Source: Vitrella brassicaformis
Lineage: Eukaryota > Sar > Vitrellaceae
Assembly: GCA_001179505.1 (NCBI GenBank)
Contig: CDMY01000354.1
Span: forward strand, 1 to 35,971
Length of the DNA stretch: 35,971 bases
Reading direction: 5' to 3'
Numbering within the stretch: the stretch's first letter is position 1; each line of letters begins with the position of its first letter. The notes under the pieces are model-generated. The model was given only the letters and a program-made list of their open reading frames with translations. It was not told the origin of the DNA and did no database searches. The translations under genes were made by a program, and so were the position numbers. Below are positions 19,211-30,259 of the stretch, piece after piece.

Positions 19211-20571
19211 ATGCACACGATCCTCTGTCGGCTCTGTCGCTCTGTGCAGGCTGTCGTCGAGCACATCATAGCAAACCAGATGCAGCAACCGCATCAGGAT
19301 CGGGAGCAGCACCCCTTCTCGTATATCTTCGTCGGCCGCCGCACCTACTACCTCCTCAGCAGCATCAAGGACATCCTGCGGCTGAGGGCCACCTGCACGT
19401 GGCTCAGAGGTCTCCTCGGAGCGGCACAGCTGAGAGATCGGCTCCGCCACTCGCTGGGCTCACAGGAGGGGCTGCGGCGGGCGGTGAATGGGCAGCAAGT
19501 GCAGCTGCTGCGGTTCGATGACGACCAGTTCGGCGTCCATGATCTGCTGGCGGCTGTGTGTGTGATGGAGGAGGGAGAATGGGTGGAGATGGGCGAGGTG
19601 ATTGAGCTGGCGGCGCAGTGCGGCAACTGTGAGCTGCCTGTCATCCTAACAGCCGATGACATCAACACACACGCAAACAAAACGGTGAGCCAGCAGACAC
19701 AGGGGCGGGGAGGGGAGGGAGAGGACCTCATTCTGTCTGTGTGTGTGTGTGTGGTCTGTGTGTAGGCGTATGTGTCGGCTCCCCGTGTGTTGGCGCAGCT
19801 TAAGATGGTCGGCCGCCACGTCCGCTTCAGTGACGACAGCTGCCTGCAGCTGTTCCAGCACGGCAACGACTGGCGGGCCATCACTGACGAGCCCGGCTTC
19901 CGAGTGGAGGTCGACCCGCCCCTCCCTGCCGGCCACCTGTACCAGCAGTACCGACAGCCACACGACCCACCAGTGCGTGAGCGCATCTACTACTCGCCCG
20001 CCAACGCCAGATGGATGTCGACCGGTGGCCCGGGGTACACCGAGGCGTCAGTATCGTCCTTTGCCAAGTTTATGGTCCTTGATCACTTCAACAAGACTCA
20101 CCAGATCAATGACCAATCAATTATACTCAACAGGTGACAACTCACCGATGGCACCAGGTGCGCCGTTGATTGTGCGTATGCATGTGGTTGGTTCAGGTAT
20201 GTCGGTGGCGGCCGTCTGGATGGCCTGCTGACCGAGTCGCCCCACACACCAGTGGCGGGCTGCACCACCACACTCGGCTGGGGCGTTGATGTGCGGTTTC
20301 TGGTGCTCACCGGCAGCAACCACTCCTTCGCCGCATGGATTGACATTAGGAGATCAGGAAACAACAACGGTCAGGCCTTCCCGACAGAAAGGAAGCTCTG
20401 CTAGTCATCACTGCCTTCTTTCCTTTGTGTGCAGTGGGTGTGCGTGTCAGGACCACTGAGGCGGCTGTGTGTGGGAGTGGTCCCTTCAAGCACCGCTTCC
20501 CGGTGACCACCCAGCTGGCTCGTGTGGCGTTGCGGGCGGTGGCGCCATACGCCTTCGACGGGCAAGTATAG
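19211..20571 (+). CDS. Second F-box-like protein (F-box-2)
   Basis: Four exons (19211-19684, 19766-20133, 20197-20369, 20435-20571) give 383 residues. The start is uncertain: ATG 19211 is the first in frame, ATG 19280 is an equally good alternative, and an acceptor-like GTGCAG at 19244-19249 could mean the true start is in an upstream exon. Residues near 40-75 (FVGRRTYYLLSSIKDILRLRATCTWLR) fit an F-box helix pattern, with a Lys-Asp before the Leu-Arg helix and a later Cys-Trp. The rest is unrecognised, globular and rich in aromatic residues. It includes GFRVEVDPPLPAGHLYQQY, YYSPANARWM, TTTLGWGVDVRFLVL and NHSFAAWI. It is similar in length to F-box-1, but the bodies do not align by eye. The stop directly precedes a (CAG)n run. 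Confidence 0.65.
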
Positions 20572-20595
20572 CAGCAGCAGCAGCAGCAGCAGTAG
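20572..20595 (+). repeat. (CAG)n run directly after a stop codon
   Basis: About seven CAG units begin at the base after the F-box-2 stop (GTATAG) and end in cagtag. The 112-base inverted duplicate of the AP2-like exon starts eight bases further on. The run may mark the insertion or repair point. Confidence 0.8.
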
Positions 20596-20602
20596 ACGAC
20601 GG

Positions 20603-20714
20603 ATTGATCAAGGAGGAGAGTGAGGACGTGGCTGCTGCCGCCGGCCCTCAGCCATGTCCCAATGTCAGTGACGGGAGGCGGCCTGATCATGTGCTGATGG
20701 AGGAGGACGGTGGC
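20603..20714 (+). repeat. Inverted duplicate of AP2-like exon 1 sequence
   Basis: This is a 112-base copy of 18344-18455 in opposite orientation, with two mismatches. Read on the plus strand it keeps the frame LIKEESEDVAAAAG to VLMEEDGG. No supported exon of F-box-2 reads that frame, because the gene's own frame stops at 20571. It therefore looks like a recent, probably non-coding transposed fragment in the 3' region. Confidence 0.9.
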
Positions 20715-21212
20715 GCACTCCAGCTGCTTCTGCTGAGCGTACTATTCTTTCAGAGTGTCAGTGTTGTTTGCGCATAGACACGGCACGTAACAACCATGAT
20801 AAAGCGTGTCTGTTCTCTGCACAAACGGACGCCGCATGTGTGCGCACACGGTGTCTGCCTGCCTGCCTGCCTGCCTGCCCGTCGTCTGCCTGATGGCGTA
20901 CACGTGTGACACACATGAGGGCAATTAATTAATCGACACGCACATGAAATCAGCCCTCAAACAAACACTCACGCACGCATTCACTCTCCACCGACGCACA
21001 GACACGGAAAACGACAAACAGACAGACGGAACCAGACAACACACACTGGCTCACTCCACAGTGGCACAAAACCAGACAAAACCTGTGCCTCACCTCACCT
21101 CCTGACCCATCCACCAACCAGATAACACAGACAGACAGTAGCAACGACCAAAGCCCTTTGAGTCCATCCATCGATCAACCCAGATACCTCACACATCCAT
21201 CCATCCATCAGA
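20715..21212. other. Intergenic stretch between convergent genes
   Basis: About 500 bases without a supported gene. It holds a (CCTG)n run at 20857-20879, an AT-rich spot (aattaattaatcg) near 20923, and CAGA-rich DNA at 20999-21140. It presumably includes the 3' untranslated ends of F-box-2 and of the glucosidase II gene. Confidence 0.5.
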
Positions 21213-24113
21213 TCACACAGCCGTGCCCACAGTGACGGTCCACCCCTCCTCGCCGATCTTCACTGGCGGCTTCTTGACAGCCACCACATACACACCGCCA
21301 CCCCGCGGCTCCTCACGCGACCGACAGTGCACCGGGGCGCCCTTGGCCTTGCACTCTGACACTGACGCGGGGGCCCCGTGCACTCGAATGGACTCGACTG
21401 ACACAGACAGACGGAGAGAGAGAGAGAGAGAGAGAGAGTGGGGAGACGGGGAGAGGTAGGGGTCGCAGTGAGTGCTTACTGTTGAGGTTGTGTGGGGTGA
21501 AGTCCTTCTTGGTGAGACTGTGTGGGGTGAAGTCCTTGGCGGTGGGGGTCTTGTCGTCGAGCGGGAGGGGGAGCGACTTGGCGGTGAGGGTGTTTTGCCT
21601 GAAGTCGAGCTGCTGGAAGAGGAACTCGCCCTTCTTGTAGGCCCAGCTGTTGTGGTCGTCCTCGTAGATCAGACCTGTCGCCTCGCCCTTGTCGCTCGGA
21701 TAAACGTCCACCTGATACACAAACAGGGAGGGGACAGTCATGCGAACGGTCTCCCCCCCACTCTCTCTGTCTCTCTCTCTCTCACTGTGAAGGGGTCCAG
21801 CCTCTGCTGTGTGGAGCTCCGTCGCCGCCGCCCCTTGCTCACCAGGACCGACCCCGCACGCACATATGTCGGCACATACCGCTGGCTCAGCGACACCACA
21901 TGCGTCTGCCCGCCAGACAGCCGAGCACCCGTGTAAAAATCATACCTGACAGGTTCAGAACACACGCAGAGCAGACGTGGCGATTGGATTGGCTGACTGA
22001 GAAGCACATGAGCCCCACCCGTACCATCCGCCAGGGTTCTCGGGCAGGTAGACGGCGGCCGTGCTGTTCTTGGCCATGGGCTGCGTGACGGCCTTGACCA
22101 TCACGCTGCCGCCGACCATCATCTGGTCGCTGATGGTGTATGTCTGAGGGTCGCTGATGAAGGCGTTGTCGAACCAGAGTGGCCGGATGATGGGCTCGCC
22201 CCGCATGGCGAAGAGGGCCGTGGCGGTGTAGAGGTACGGCAGCATCCGGTACCGCGTTGTTACGGTGTCACTGATCGATGGATCGATCGACAAGCAGATG
22301 GACAGATGGGGAGGTGGAGGTGCGTGTGGTGTGGTGCGCGTACCGAATGATGTCGGTGACCTCCTGCCCGAACAGCCACGGCTCCCGCCGAGCAGTCTCG
22401 AGATGCGCATGCGCCCTGTAAGTTTGTGAGACACACACATAACATAGAGTGAGTGCCTTCGTGTGTTGTGTGGTCGTGTGGCGGCTCGCACCTGTAGAAA
22501 GGGTACCAGATGCCGAGCTGGTGCCACCGGTAGAGCAGCTCGGGCTCGGGGTTCTTGAAGAAGCCTCCCACGTCAGCACCTGACCGACGGTTGGACGGAT
22601 GGATGGATGGATGGACGTACACACAACAGACACACAGAGGGGAATAATAGTTGCATGTGTGTTTTTGTTCTTTATGTGTGTGCATGTGTTGGGGGGGATT
22701 TGTGCGATCGACGGACCGATGTATGAGATGCCGCCGAGTGCGTGCGACAGCAGCATGGGAATGGAGATCTCCAAGTGACTCCACTCAGCCGCATTGTCGC
22801 CCGTCCACACATAGCCGTACCTGAGTGCCAATGCCAGCCAATCAACCACACACAGATCAGCGATGATGTGTGCGTGTGGGTATGTGCACAGACACACACA
22901 ACACACGGCACACACCTGCACACACCTGTGTGTGCCGATGAAGAATGATCGTGTGAGAACGAATGGCCGCTGGTTGGGGTCTCTCCGCGTGAGGCCCTCG
23001 AAAGTCGCCCGGTGGTAGTACATCCCGTACAAGTTGTGAACCTCTCGGTGCTCGCGCTGGCCCTATCAACACACACATCCACCCGCCGCCCACACACCCC
23101 CAGTGAGCTTGTCTGGTTGTTGTCTGGTCGGTGAGCAAGCTGACATACATAGTGAATGATGTCCCGCTGCATCGACACCTCCGGGCCGTTGAACACCGAG
23201 GGCTCGTTCATGTCGTTCCAGATGAACAGATCCTGCCCAGTCGCAGCACACACAGATGGATGGATGGATGGCATACACACGGCCGACCTGTGTGCCACTC
23301 GCTCTCCCTGCTGACCTTGGTGCTGCCTTCGTATCGGCTGAGGTCGAAGAGAGAGGCCCAGAAGTCACGCACCTGTTGACAGACAGACAGACAGACAGAG
23401 GGAGCAAGGAGTGAATGGCATGGTCTCTTTCTCTCTCCCTCTCTCTCTCTCTCTGTGTGTGTGGTGTGTGTTGTGCATGCCTGCGGGTTGGTAAAGTCGG
23501 GGTAGAATGAGCTGCCAGGCCAGCACCAGCCCTCGTACTGAGTGCCATCGGGCTGATGTATCACACACACACACACGCACAAACACAGCGAAAAGATCCG
23601 TGGGGATTCATCCTTCGTGTGTGTGTGTGTGTGTGTGTCTGGTACCTTCTTGACAAACAAGTCTTGATGACGGCACTCCTGCATCCACGGGCGGACAGAC
23701 AGACGGACGACGGATTGATGCCAGCAGACCATGATTCACTGACTCACCCGGTAGACATAATAGTTGTCGTCCTTCTTGATATGCGGATCAACAATCGTCA
23801 CCTGGGCACACACACACACACACACACAGACACAGACACGAAAGGCCTCATCCCCTTGGCTTGTGCCGCCCATCCACACGCGGACCATTTTCCTGCCCTT
23901 TGCGGCGATTTTGTCGATCATCTCTGCGGGCTTCGGGAAGAGGTGGTTGTTCCAGGTGAAGTACTTCTTGCCGTCGGTGTGCTCGATGTCCAGCCATATG
24001 ACGTCGTACGGAATGTCGTGCTTGTCGAAGTTGCTGTCGACGTCAAACACGTCAGCCTGCACACACACACACACACACACAGAGACAGACAGACAGAGAC
24101 AACACAGATGCTT

Positions 24114-24152
<39 letters not shown>

Positions 24153-25814
24153 TGTGATTCTCACCCACCCACTCACCTCGTCCTTGTAGTTCCACCTGCA
24201 TTGGTGCTTGCCGAGGGCGAAGAGAGGCGGCATCGTCGGCAGACCTGCGTGTTCACGCGTTGTGTCAAAACAGAGAGGGGACGCTGTGCTGTGTTGCGCT
24301 GTGCTTTGCTGTGCGTGCTACATACCGGCAACTGAGTGGAACTGCTTCATGACGTTCATGGGAGTGGGGCCAAGGAAGACGAAGAAGTCCATCACACCGG
24401 TCTCGGCCACCCACCACGAGTACTTGGTCGGCAAGTCACCCTCTTTCTAACACACACACACACACACACATCCAGACACACATACTGTGGATCATCTCCC
24501 CCCTCCCTCTCTGTGCTCACGGTTTCCTGCATGAGCTTGGCCCATGACTCTGAGGGGTTGGTCCAGAGGAATCCCGTGACGACCGGTGGCTGGCCCTTGG
24601 GGCTGTCGTGTATAGCGACGAGGTGCGGGACGGTGCCGTAGAGGGCCATCTCGTTGTCCAGCTCGTACTCAAACACGTCCAGATTGAAGAACCTGACATG
24701 AGAGGGATGCTTGGTTGGTTGGTTTGTTTGTGTGTGTGTGTGCATGGTTGGTGTGCAGGCAGGCACCTGTATGGCTCTGGGTAGGACGGCAGCGGCATGG
24801 GGGCGGCATGCTCAGGCAAGCCATACACATGCTCCACTGATACAACATAACAATCGGTTTCATCCATCCCTGTCTTTATTGGGTCTCATTCCTTCCCACC
24901 CACTCCTTCACTCACTCACCGCCAATGAAGGCCACGTCGACGCCCACGGCCGAGGGCCCGTGCGGCCTGCTGTCGCGGTGACCCCCGAAGCTCTCCTCCC
25001 ACGCACCGTCCGCATCCACAGACACGGCATCCACAATCACCTTCGCCTCTGGCTCATCCTTGGCAACGCCCTCAGCCTCCGCTGCAGCCTCCTTCTTCCC
25101 CTCATCCCCCTCCTGCTGCTCCTGCTGTTGCTGCTGCTCGTCGCCTTCATCGCCCTCTTCGTCTGCTTCGCCATCTGCAGCAGCTGCTTGGGCGGCGGGA
25201 GGTTGGGGCGGGGGGGGTGGCTCCTCTTTCTTGCGATAGCGCTCGAGGTTCATGAGCTGGTCGCCGTTGACCACCTGCACCAGCCGCTGCCGCACGTAGA
25301 AGGCCAGCTTGAAGGGCGAATGCTGCAGCACCACCCGGCCGGGCGTGATGCTCTTGGCTGTGGCATCCCAACACCCAAACGACACAGCACTCTCCGTCGC
25401 CCCCACACTCACGTCAGCACCGTGCTGCGGCCGCAGCTGAGAGTCGACGATGGCGTCATCCTTTGGCAGACGATACCTCTCGCGCAAGCCAGCGACCTCA
25501 TCCACCGTCACCCGCAGTGCCCCGCCCTCGAGCACCTGCAGCACGCCCTGCAGCTTGCCGTCGTGATGCCTGTGGCTGACGGTCCAGGTGAGAGTGACGT
25601 TGTTCTTGTCGAATGCGACGGATGATGGGTCGACGGTGTAGAGCGAGTCGGGCAGCGCCTGCACTCGGCTGATGTAGCTGCGGTATCTGCGGCAGGGGGA
25701 GGACTCGCTGCATTTCTTGAACTTGTGCCGGTCCACCGACAGGGCCGATGGGAGCAGCCAGGTGGAGATGGCCAGCAGCAGCGAGATCATCCGAAGGCGG
25801 CGGGCCAGTGCCAT
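21213..25814 (-). CDS. GANAB: ER alpha-glucosidase II catalytic subunit (GH31)
   Basis: Nineteen exons, from 25814-24920 to 21397-21213, join in frame to 1008 residues, close to the family size. Residues 1-26 form a signal peptide ([20 protein letters not shown], then LPSALS). The N-terminal beta-sandwich is followed by the GH31 barrel: [13 protein letters not shown] (D465), then [13 protein letters not shown], then [15 protein letters not shown] with the nucleophile Asp at about 578. The acid/base Asp is at about 653 in WTGDNAAEW, followed by [18 protein letters not shown] and PLWF. The enzyme trims the two inner glucoses from N-glycans in the ER in the calnexin cycle, normally with a beta subunit that retains it; there is no KDEL here. 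An unusual acidic insert with poly-Pro and poly-Gln spans residues about 193-253. Near the C-terminus KDFTPHSL and KDFTPHNL form a small tandem repeat. One intron is GC-AG (donor at 23480), and two use gtccg donors. Confidence 0.95.
24060..24152 (+). repeat. (CA)n, (TC)n and (TG)n tracts inside one glucosidase II intron
   Basis: The intron 24057-24176 begins at its sense 3' end with (CA)n on the plus strand. A CAGA stretch follows, then a long (TC)n at 24113-24134 and a (TG)n at 24135-24152. It is the most repeat-packed intron in the window. The CA tract abuts the 3' splice site, so the transcript reads UG there. Confidence 0.8.
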
Positions 25815-26034
25815 GCTCGTATTGGTACAACACGACGATGCTGCAGTGACCACCAGCCCGGGAGACGCACAGATCTTGCTTGAAATCAGCTGCTCATGCT
25901 CATACACAGCTAGTGCGTCAAGCAGGAACCCGGCTGCAGCACCAAATTCAGCAATTCTGTCACCTGTGGCGAGCTTTCCAAAGGCGTGTTTTCTTCCCCC
26001 TTCTCTCTCACGGCTGCCTTCTCAATCTCCCGCA
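25815..26034. promoter_or_regulatory. Divergent promoter region, glucosidase II / IGPS-like
   Basis: There are 220 bases between start codons. It contains AGATCT at 25871-25876 and pyrimidine-rich DNA (ttcttcccccttctctctc) just before the plus-strand start. No TATA box is obvious. Confidence 0.45.
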
Positions 26035-27663
26035 ATGCGGCTTGCATCCATCGGCATCTCTGTCCTCCTGTCAACATCAGTCTCAGCCGATGAACCACCA
26101 TCGTCAGATCTGCCCAGCAGGCCGCGCCCGCCATGCTCTCTACCGTTCGTTCGTCGTCGATGCCTTCCATCCCATGAGTCATCGCGCCCTGACCGTCACC
26201 GATCTTCTGATGCTACTCTGATGACCAGCGCACAGAGGAGAAGAATGGGCCATGCAGCACACGGCGATGACATGCACGCGCCCAGCTATCCGCCGACCCA
26301 CCATGACTCGGCTTTTGTGCGCGGCTTCCCTATTATGAGGATGCAGCGAAGGAGGTCCTGGCGCCGTCAGAATGTGGTTCGGATGGGGTCTGACGGCCGC
26401 GACCCGCAGGCGCCGTGGGACATGTTCGCCCGGATGATTGAGGCCAAAAAGGCCGAGGTGAAGCGGCTCGTGGAAGAACACAGCAGCGACATGGACCCGC
26501 TCATGGTAGGCTGGGCTGGGCTGGGCTGGGCTGTGGATGTGGTGTAGGTTGGTCGCCTCTATGTGTGTGGCTTCTCTTGCTTGCTTCAGATGCGTCTGCA
26601 GTACGTGCGAAGCCCCGTCAACATCAAGATCTCCGAGAGCCTGCGGCCGCCGCGCAACGACTCGGACTTCTGCCACAAGCTGACGATGATTGCCGACCTC
26701 AAGCGGGAGTCCCCCACCCACCCGGACCCCTCTCAGCGACGTGTCCTCTCCTACAGCGACGCCAGTGAGATGGCCTGCGCTCTGACAAACATGGGATTCG
26801 ACGCCATCTTCGTCAACACGGACCAGTCGTTCTGGGGCGGCTCGTATGACGACATCCGCAAGATCAAGGAGGAGTTCAGGGTGCGGGGGGTGCGCTTCAG
26901 TGAGCGGCCTGCGATCATTGCGAAGGACCTGATGCTGCACCCCCTGCAGATGGCCTATGCCGTCGAGATGGGGGCCGACGGGGTGGTGCTAAACTCCCTG
27001 CTGCTGGGGCAGGACATGGAGCACATGATGGAGGCCGCCATTGTCATGGGCTGCGAGACCGTCGTGGAGGTGCACACACAGCAGGAGGCCGACGACGCCG
27101 TCAAACAGGGGGCAAACATCATCATGGTAGAGAGGCACGTGTGTGTGGTAAGGCGCTCCATCTCTGTGTCATGTGCGCAGGTGAACCAGTGGGACCGTGT
27201 TGACGGCCGTCTGTCGCCGCTGCAGGCCGGGAAGCTCCGCGACCGCATCCACCCAGAGGTCATCACCATCGTCGCCGGCGGCATACAGGACTACAAACAG
27301 GTGAGGACCGACCCGACACGCGGACACATGGAGTGGATGGTGTGTGATTGGCCCGCCCGCCCGTCTGTGTGTGTGTGTGCAGATAAGTGACATCGGTATG
27401 CTGGGCTACGATTCTGTTGTGTTGGGGCGCAAACTCGCCGATGTAAGTGCCGGAACCTCTCGCCATGGCCCATGCACACACGCATCAACACACGCCCCCC
27501 TCCCTCCCTCTCTATGTCTCTCTGTGTGTGTCTGTGTGTGTAGGAGGATGTGCCGCAGCTGGTCGATAGGGTGCGTGCGTGGGAGGGCCCCCCGCGGCTG
27601 ACTCTGACGATGGGCATGGGGCGGGCCATCAGAGACGAAGTACAACAAGACATGTACTACTGA
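26035..27663 (+). CDS. Indole-3-glycerol-phosphate synthase-like protein with plastid-type leader
   Basis: Five exons (26035-26505, 26590-27126, 27181-27300, 27383-27442, 27544-27663) join in frame to 435 residues. The first 18 residues (MRLASIGISVLLSTSVSA) form a signal peptide. About 90 Arg/Ser/Pro-rich residues follow, as in bipartite leaders for complex plastids. The mature part is a TrpC-type TIM barrel: helix KKAEVKRLVEEH, strand 1 MIADLKRESP (K195), the GFDAIFVNTDQSFWGGS segment, IIAKDLMLHPLQ, ADGVVLNSLLLG, VVEVHTQQEAD, and GYDSVVLGRKLAD. IGPS converts CdRP to indole-3-glycerol phosphate in tryptophan synthesis. Both catalytic lysines and the glutamate of VEVH are kept. The usual NNRDL reads VNQWDR and the usual ESGI reads AGGI, so activity or substrate may differ. 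The start is the ATG that gives the signal peptide. Confidence 0.82.
26511..26532 (+). repeat. (CTGGG)n repeat in IGPS-like intron 1
   Basis: Four copies of gctgg/gctggg follow the donor of intron 1 (26506-26589). It is the shortest pentanucleotide array in the window. Confidence 0.75.
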
Positions 27664-28034
27664 ATGAAGCGTTGTGAATGATGGACGTGTTTGTCGGTCG
27701 CTCGGTCAACCATCCTCACCCACACACAGATTCATTGCCAAGTCCATTCATCAACCGATGAGCATGCAGGATGAAGGCACGAGCGAGCAGGGACCACACG
27801 AACACCAAACTCACAAACAGAGGCACACGCACAATTCCATCCACCAATTAGCTGGAGGATGGCAGCCATATATGCTTTTGCAGCTCCCATGCACGCCCGA
27901 GAGCGGCACACCCCCACACAGATAAATCCCTCACACGAAGGCCGACCAAAAACATGCAACCAGCCGCAATCCATTCGCTACTCACTGCTTTGCAGAACAC
28001 TCACACGCACATTCAGGCGTCTGTCTTTGCATGC
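27664..28034. other. Spacer between convergent IGPS-like and PPOX/DUF2470 genes
   Basis: These 371 bases hold two facing 3' regions. I see no open frame with protein-like composition, no strong hairpin and no repeat beyond short CA-rich stretches. Confidence 0.5.
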
Positions 28035-30259
28035 TCAGGCGCTTGCATCGTTGTCAAGGTCGGACATGTCCTCTGCCGGGGCAGAGGCACCCTTGGCCGC
28101 GCGTGTCATGTCTACGAGTATGTCTTTGATCTCCTTGCGGCTCTCGGCCGGCCTGATAAAGGGCAGCCGCAGCTTCATCGACTGCCCCTCCCGCGTCACC
28201 TTCAGTGTCTGCATCCCACCCGCACACAGCACAGGTCACACATGATGGATGCAGCACCGGCATCCCTTCGTGCTGTTGTCTGTCTGATCGGGTTTGGCGT
28301 GACTGACTGACCATTCCCAGTCGGTCGAGGGTCGTTATGTCAGCAGTGTCGACGGGCAGACCGATGTAGTGCTTCACCTGTGTTTGCAATTGACACGCCA
28401 AGAGACAGATCCCCTTTACAAACAAATGCGCAGTGGGGTGTGTGTTGGCCACCCGTGTATACCATGGCCACATTGGCGTCGCCGTGGTCCGCGTTCATGT
28501 GTCCGGCAACGGGACCAGAGAACGCCATGATGTCGTCAGGCTTGGCCGCCAAGTACTCCGCAGGATCGATGTCGCCCACCCTGCACACATTTGCACACAT
28601 ACGTCTTCACCCCTTCACCAATGTGTCTGTGTGTGTGTGTGCATGTGCATGTGAGTGACCTCGCAAATCCGCCGACAAAGCGCAGGCCGACCACCTCGTC
28701 CATTCGATACCACTTGAAGTCGCCTGCACAACACACGACAGATGCATATGCCATGGACGCAGGGAGAGTGGTAGCTGGCTGCTTTGCTGACCGAAGTTGA
28801 CCCAGTATGCTTCTGGGTGTTTCCGAAGAAAGGCCTCCTTCAGAGGGGCCGTCTCATCGGCCGTCACGCGTGTCATGGTGCCAACCAGACTCACACGGCC
28901 GTCAGACAGACCCTTTACGCAGGCAGAAAGGGAGCATCACACATGGAACTGCTTTACGTCGCCCACCCACCTTAAAGTCTCGAGCCCGGATGGTCACTGC
29001 TGCCTTCTGGTTCTTGATCAGATCCTGGCAGGCACCAGGACCCACACGCACACAAGCAGGCGTCTTGATGACATCTGTCTGTCTGTCCTCTGTCCCTTTC
29101 TTACCTGTCCGTGTGTGGAGAGGCCGGAGAGGCAGAGGATGGGCCTGCCCTCCTCGTCGACGGCGAACTGCACCACTCCGCCGCCGGGGTAGCCCTCGAA
29201 GTGACTCGATATGGTCGATATGGTCGCGTATCTAACCCGCACACACACACACACACACACGGACGGATGGACGCGGTGTGTGCTGATGTGTCTGCATATA
29301 TGAGTACCCGTCTGCGTATTCGACGAGCGACCTTGCCTCCTCTGCCGGCGACAGGAGGGCGGCTGCCTTCTGGTGCTGCACAACACAACACAGCCCAGCA
29401 CAACACAACGAAGCGAACGAAACAGAAACTGATGTATCGTCTGTGTGGGCCGCTATGCGGGTGTGGTTTGGGCGTCCGTGTGTACCTCCATGACTTTCTT
29501 CTGCAGTTCCATCTCCTCAGCGGAGATCTGATCATACCAAAAGGCAGCAACAGGCACTCACTCGGTGGCTGGCTGTCAGGCTGTCTGGCTGTTCCCCCCA
29601 CCTCAGGCTGCTCAGGCACAGCGTGTCCGCCCCGAGCGCCCGCACCCAGACGGTCCTCCTCCTCCTCCTCCTCCTCCTCTTCGGTCGCCGGAGCATCGGC
29701 CGCCGTCGATGTGCTGCTCGACAACATCGTCCGGGGCGTGTGCACTGATGAAACGAAGAAACTCATCCACACCGGAGCGCAGAGCAAGCAGATGAGCTGT
29801 GCTGCAGACGTGCTGACCTCTCGCTCGTGCCATGAGGGTGCTGGTGCTCTTCGCTGCCGGCCCGCTCTGCGTCCTGAAATGCAACCTCGGCCCATCAACC
29901 ATAGCACGCTGGATGCCTGGACTGGCCACGATGGATCTCAGAGGGTAGCCGAGGGACGGTGTCCGCACTCCTGAGCGGAAAGCAGACGCCCGGGAGGCGG
30001 CACGCGCTCGAACGGAGAGGCCACTCATGAAAGCTTCACTGCTCAGCAGAAGGGGGGAAGGCGCAGGCGCGTCAAAGCGCTGCAAAAGGCACGCAGCAGT
30101 TGCCTGCCTGCACGTGTCTGGACGTGTTGCGTGTATACCTTGTACCTGATCTGGCCACGGGGCATCGATGTCGTCTTGCGATGCATCTGCCGATACATGG
30201 TTGACAAAACTCTCTCCAATCAAACTGCTGAGCAGCAGAGAGCATGCCAATGCCTTCAT
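28035..30259 (-). CDS. PPOX-type split-barrel plus DUF2470 protein, plastid-type leader
   Basis: Eleven exons (30259-29818, 29744-29602, 29527-29486, 29375-29308, 29231-29105, 29024-28971, 28912-28792, 28723-28660, 28580-28463, 28377-28312, 28208-28035) join in frame to 472 residues. It starts with a signal peptide (MKALACSLLLSSLIGESF), followed by about 150 Arg/Ser/Ala-rich residues and a run of nine Glu. From about residue 230 comes a pyridoxamine-oxidase-like split barrel: YATISTISSHFEGYPGGGVV, CLSGLSTHGQDLIKN, AAVTIRARD, RVSLVGTM, WYRMDEVVGLRFVGGF. DUF2470 follows, with HMNADHGDANVAMVKHYIG at about 381-399. This architecture is that of HugZ-type haem proteins and of the plant plastid glutamyl-tRNA reductase-binding protein, which tunes tetrapyrrole synthesis. 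The leader fits that second role. A small extra intron inside the leader (near 30130-30086) cannot be excluded. Confidence 0.83.

Noticed and set aside
20603-20777. Duplicate of AP2 exon 1 as a real last exon of F-box-2
   Set aside because: The gene's frame ends at TAG 20569-20571, and no acceptor in the CAG run has the phase needed to read the duplicated frame.
24711-25625. 304-codon plus-strand open frame with leucine runs
   Set aside because: It mirrors the first glucosidase II exon, whose Gln/Glu repeats read as Leu on the other strand.
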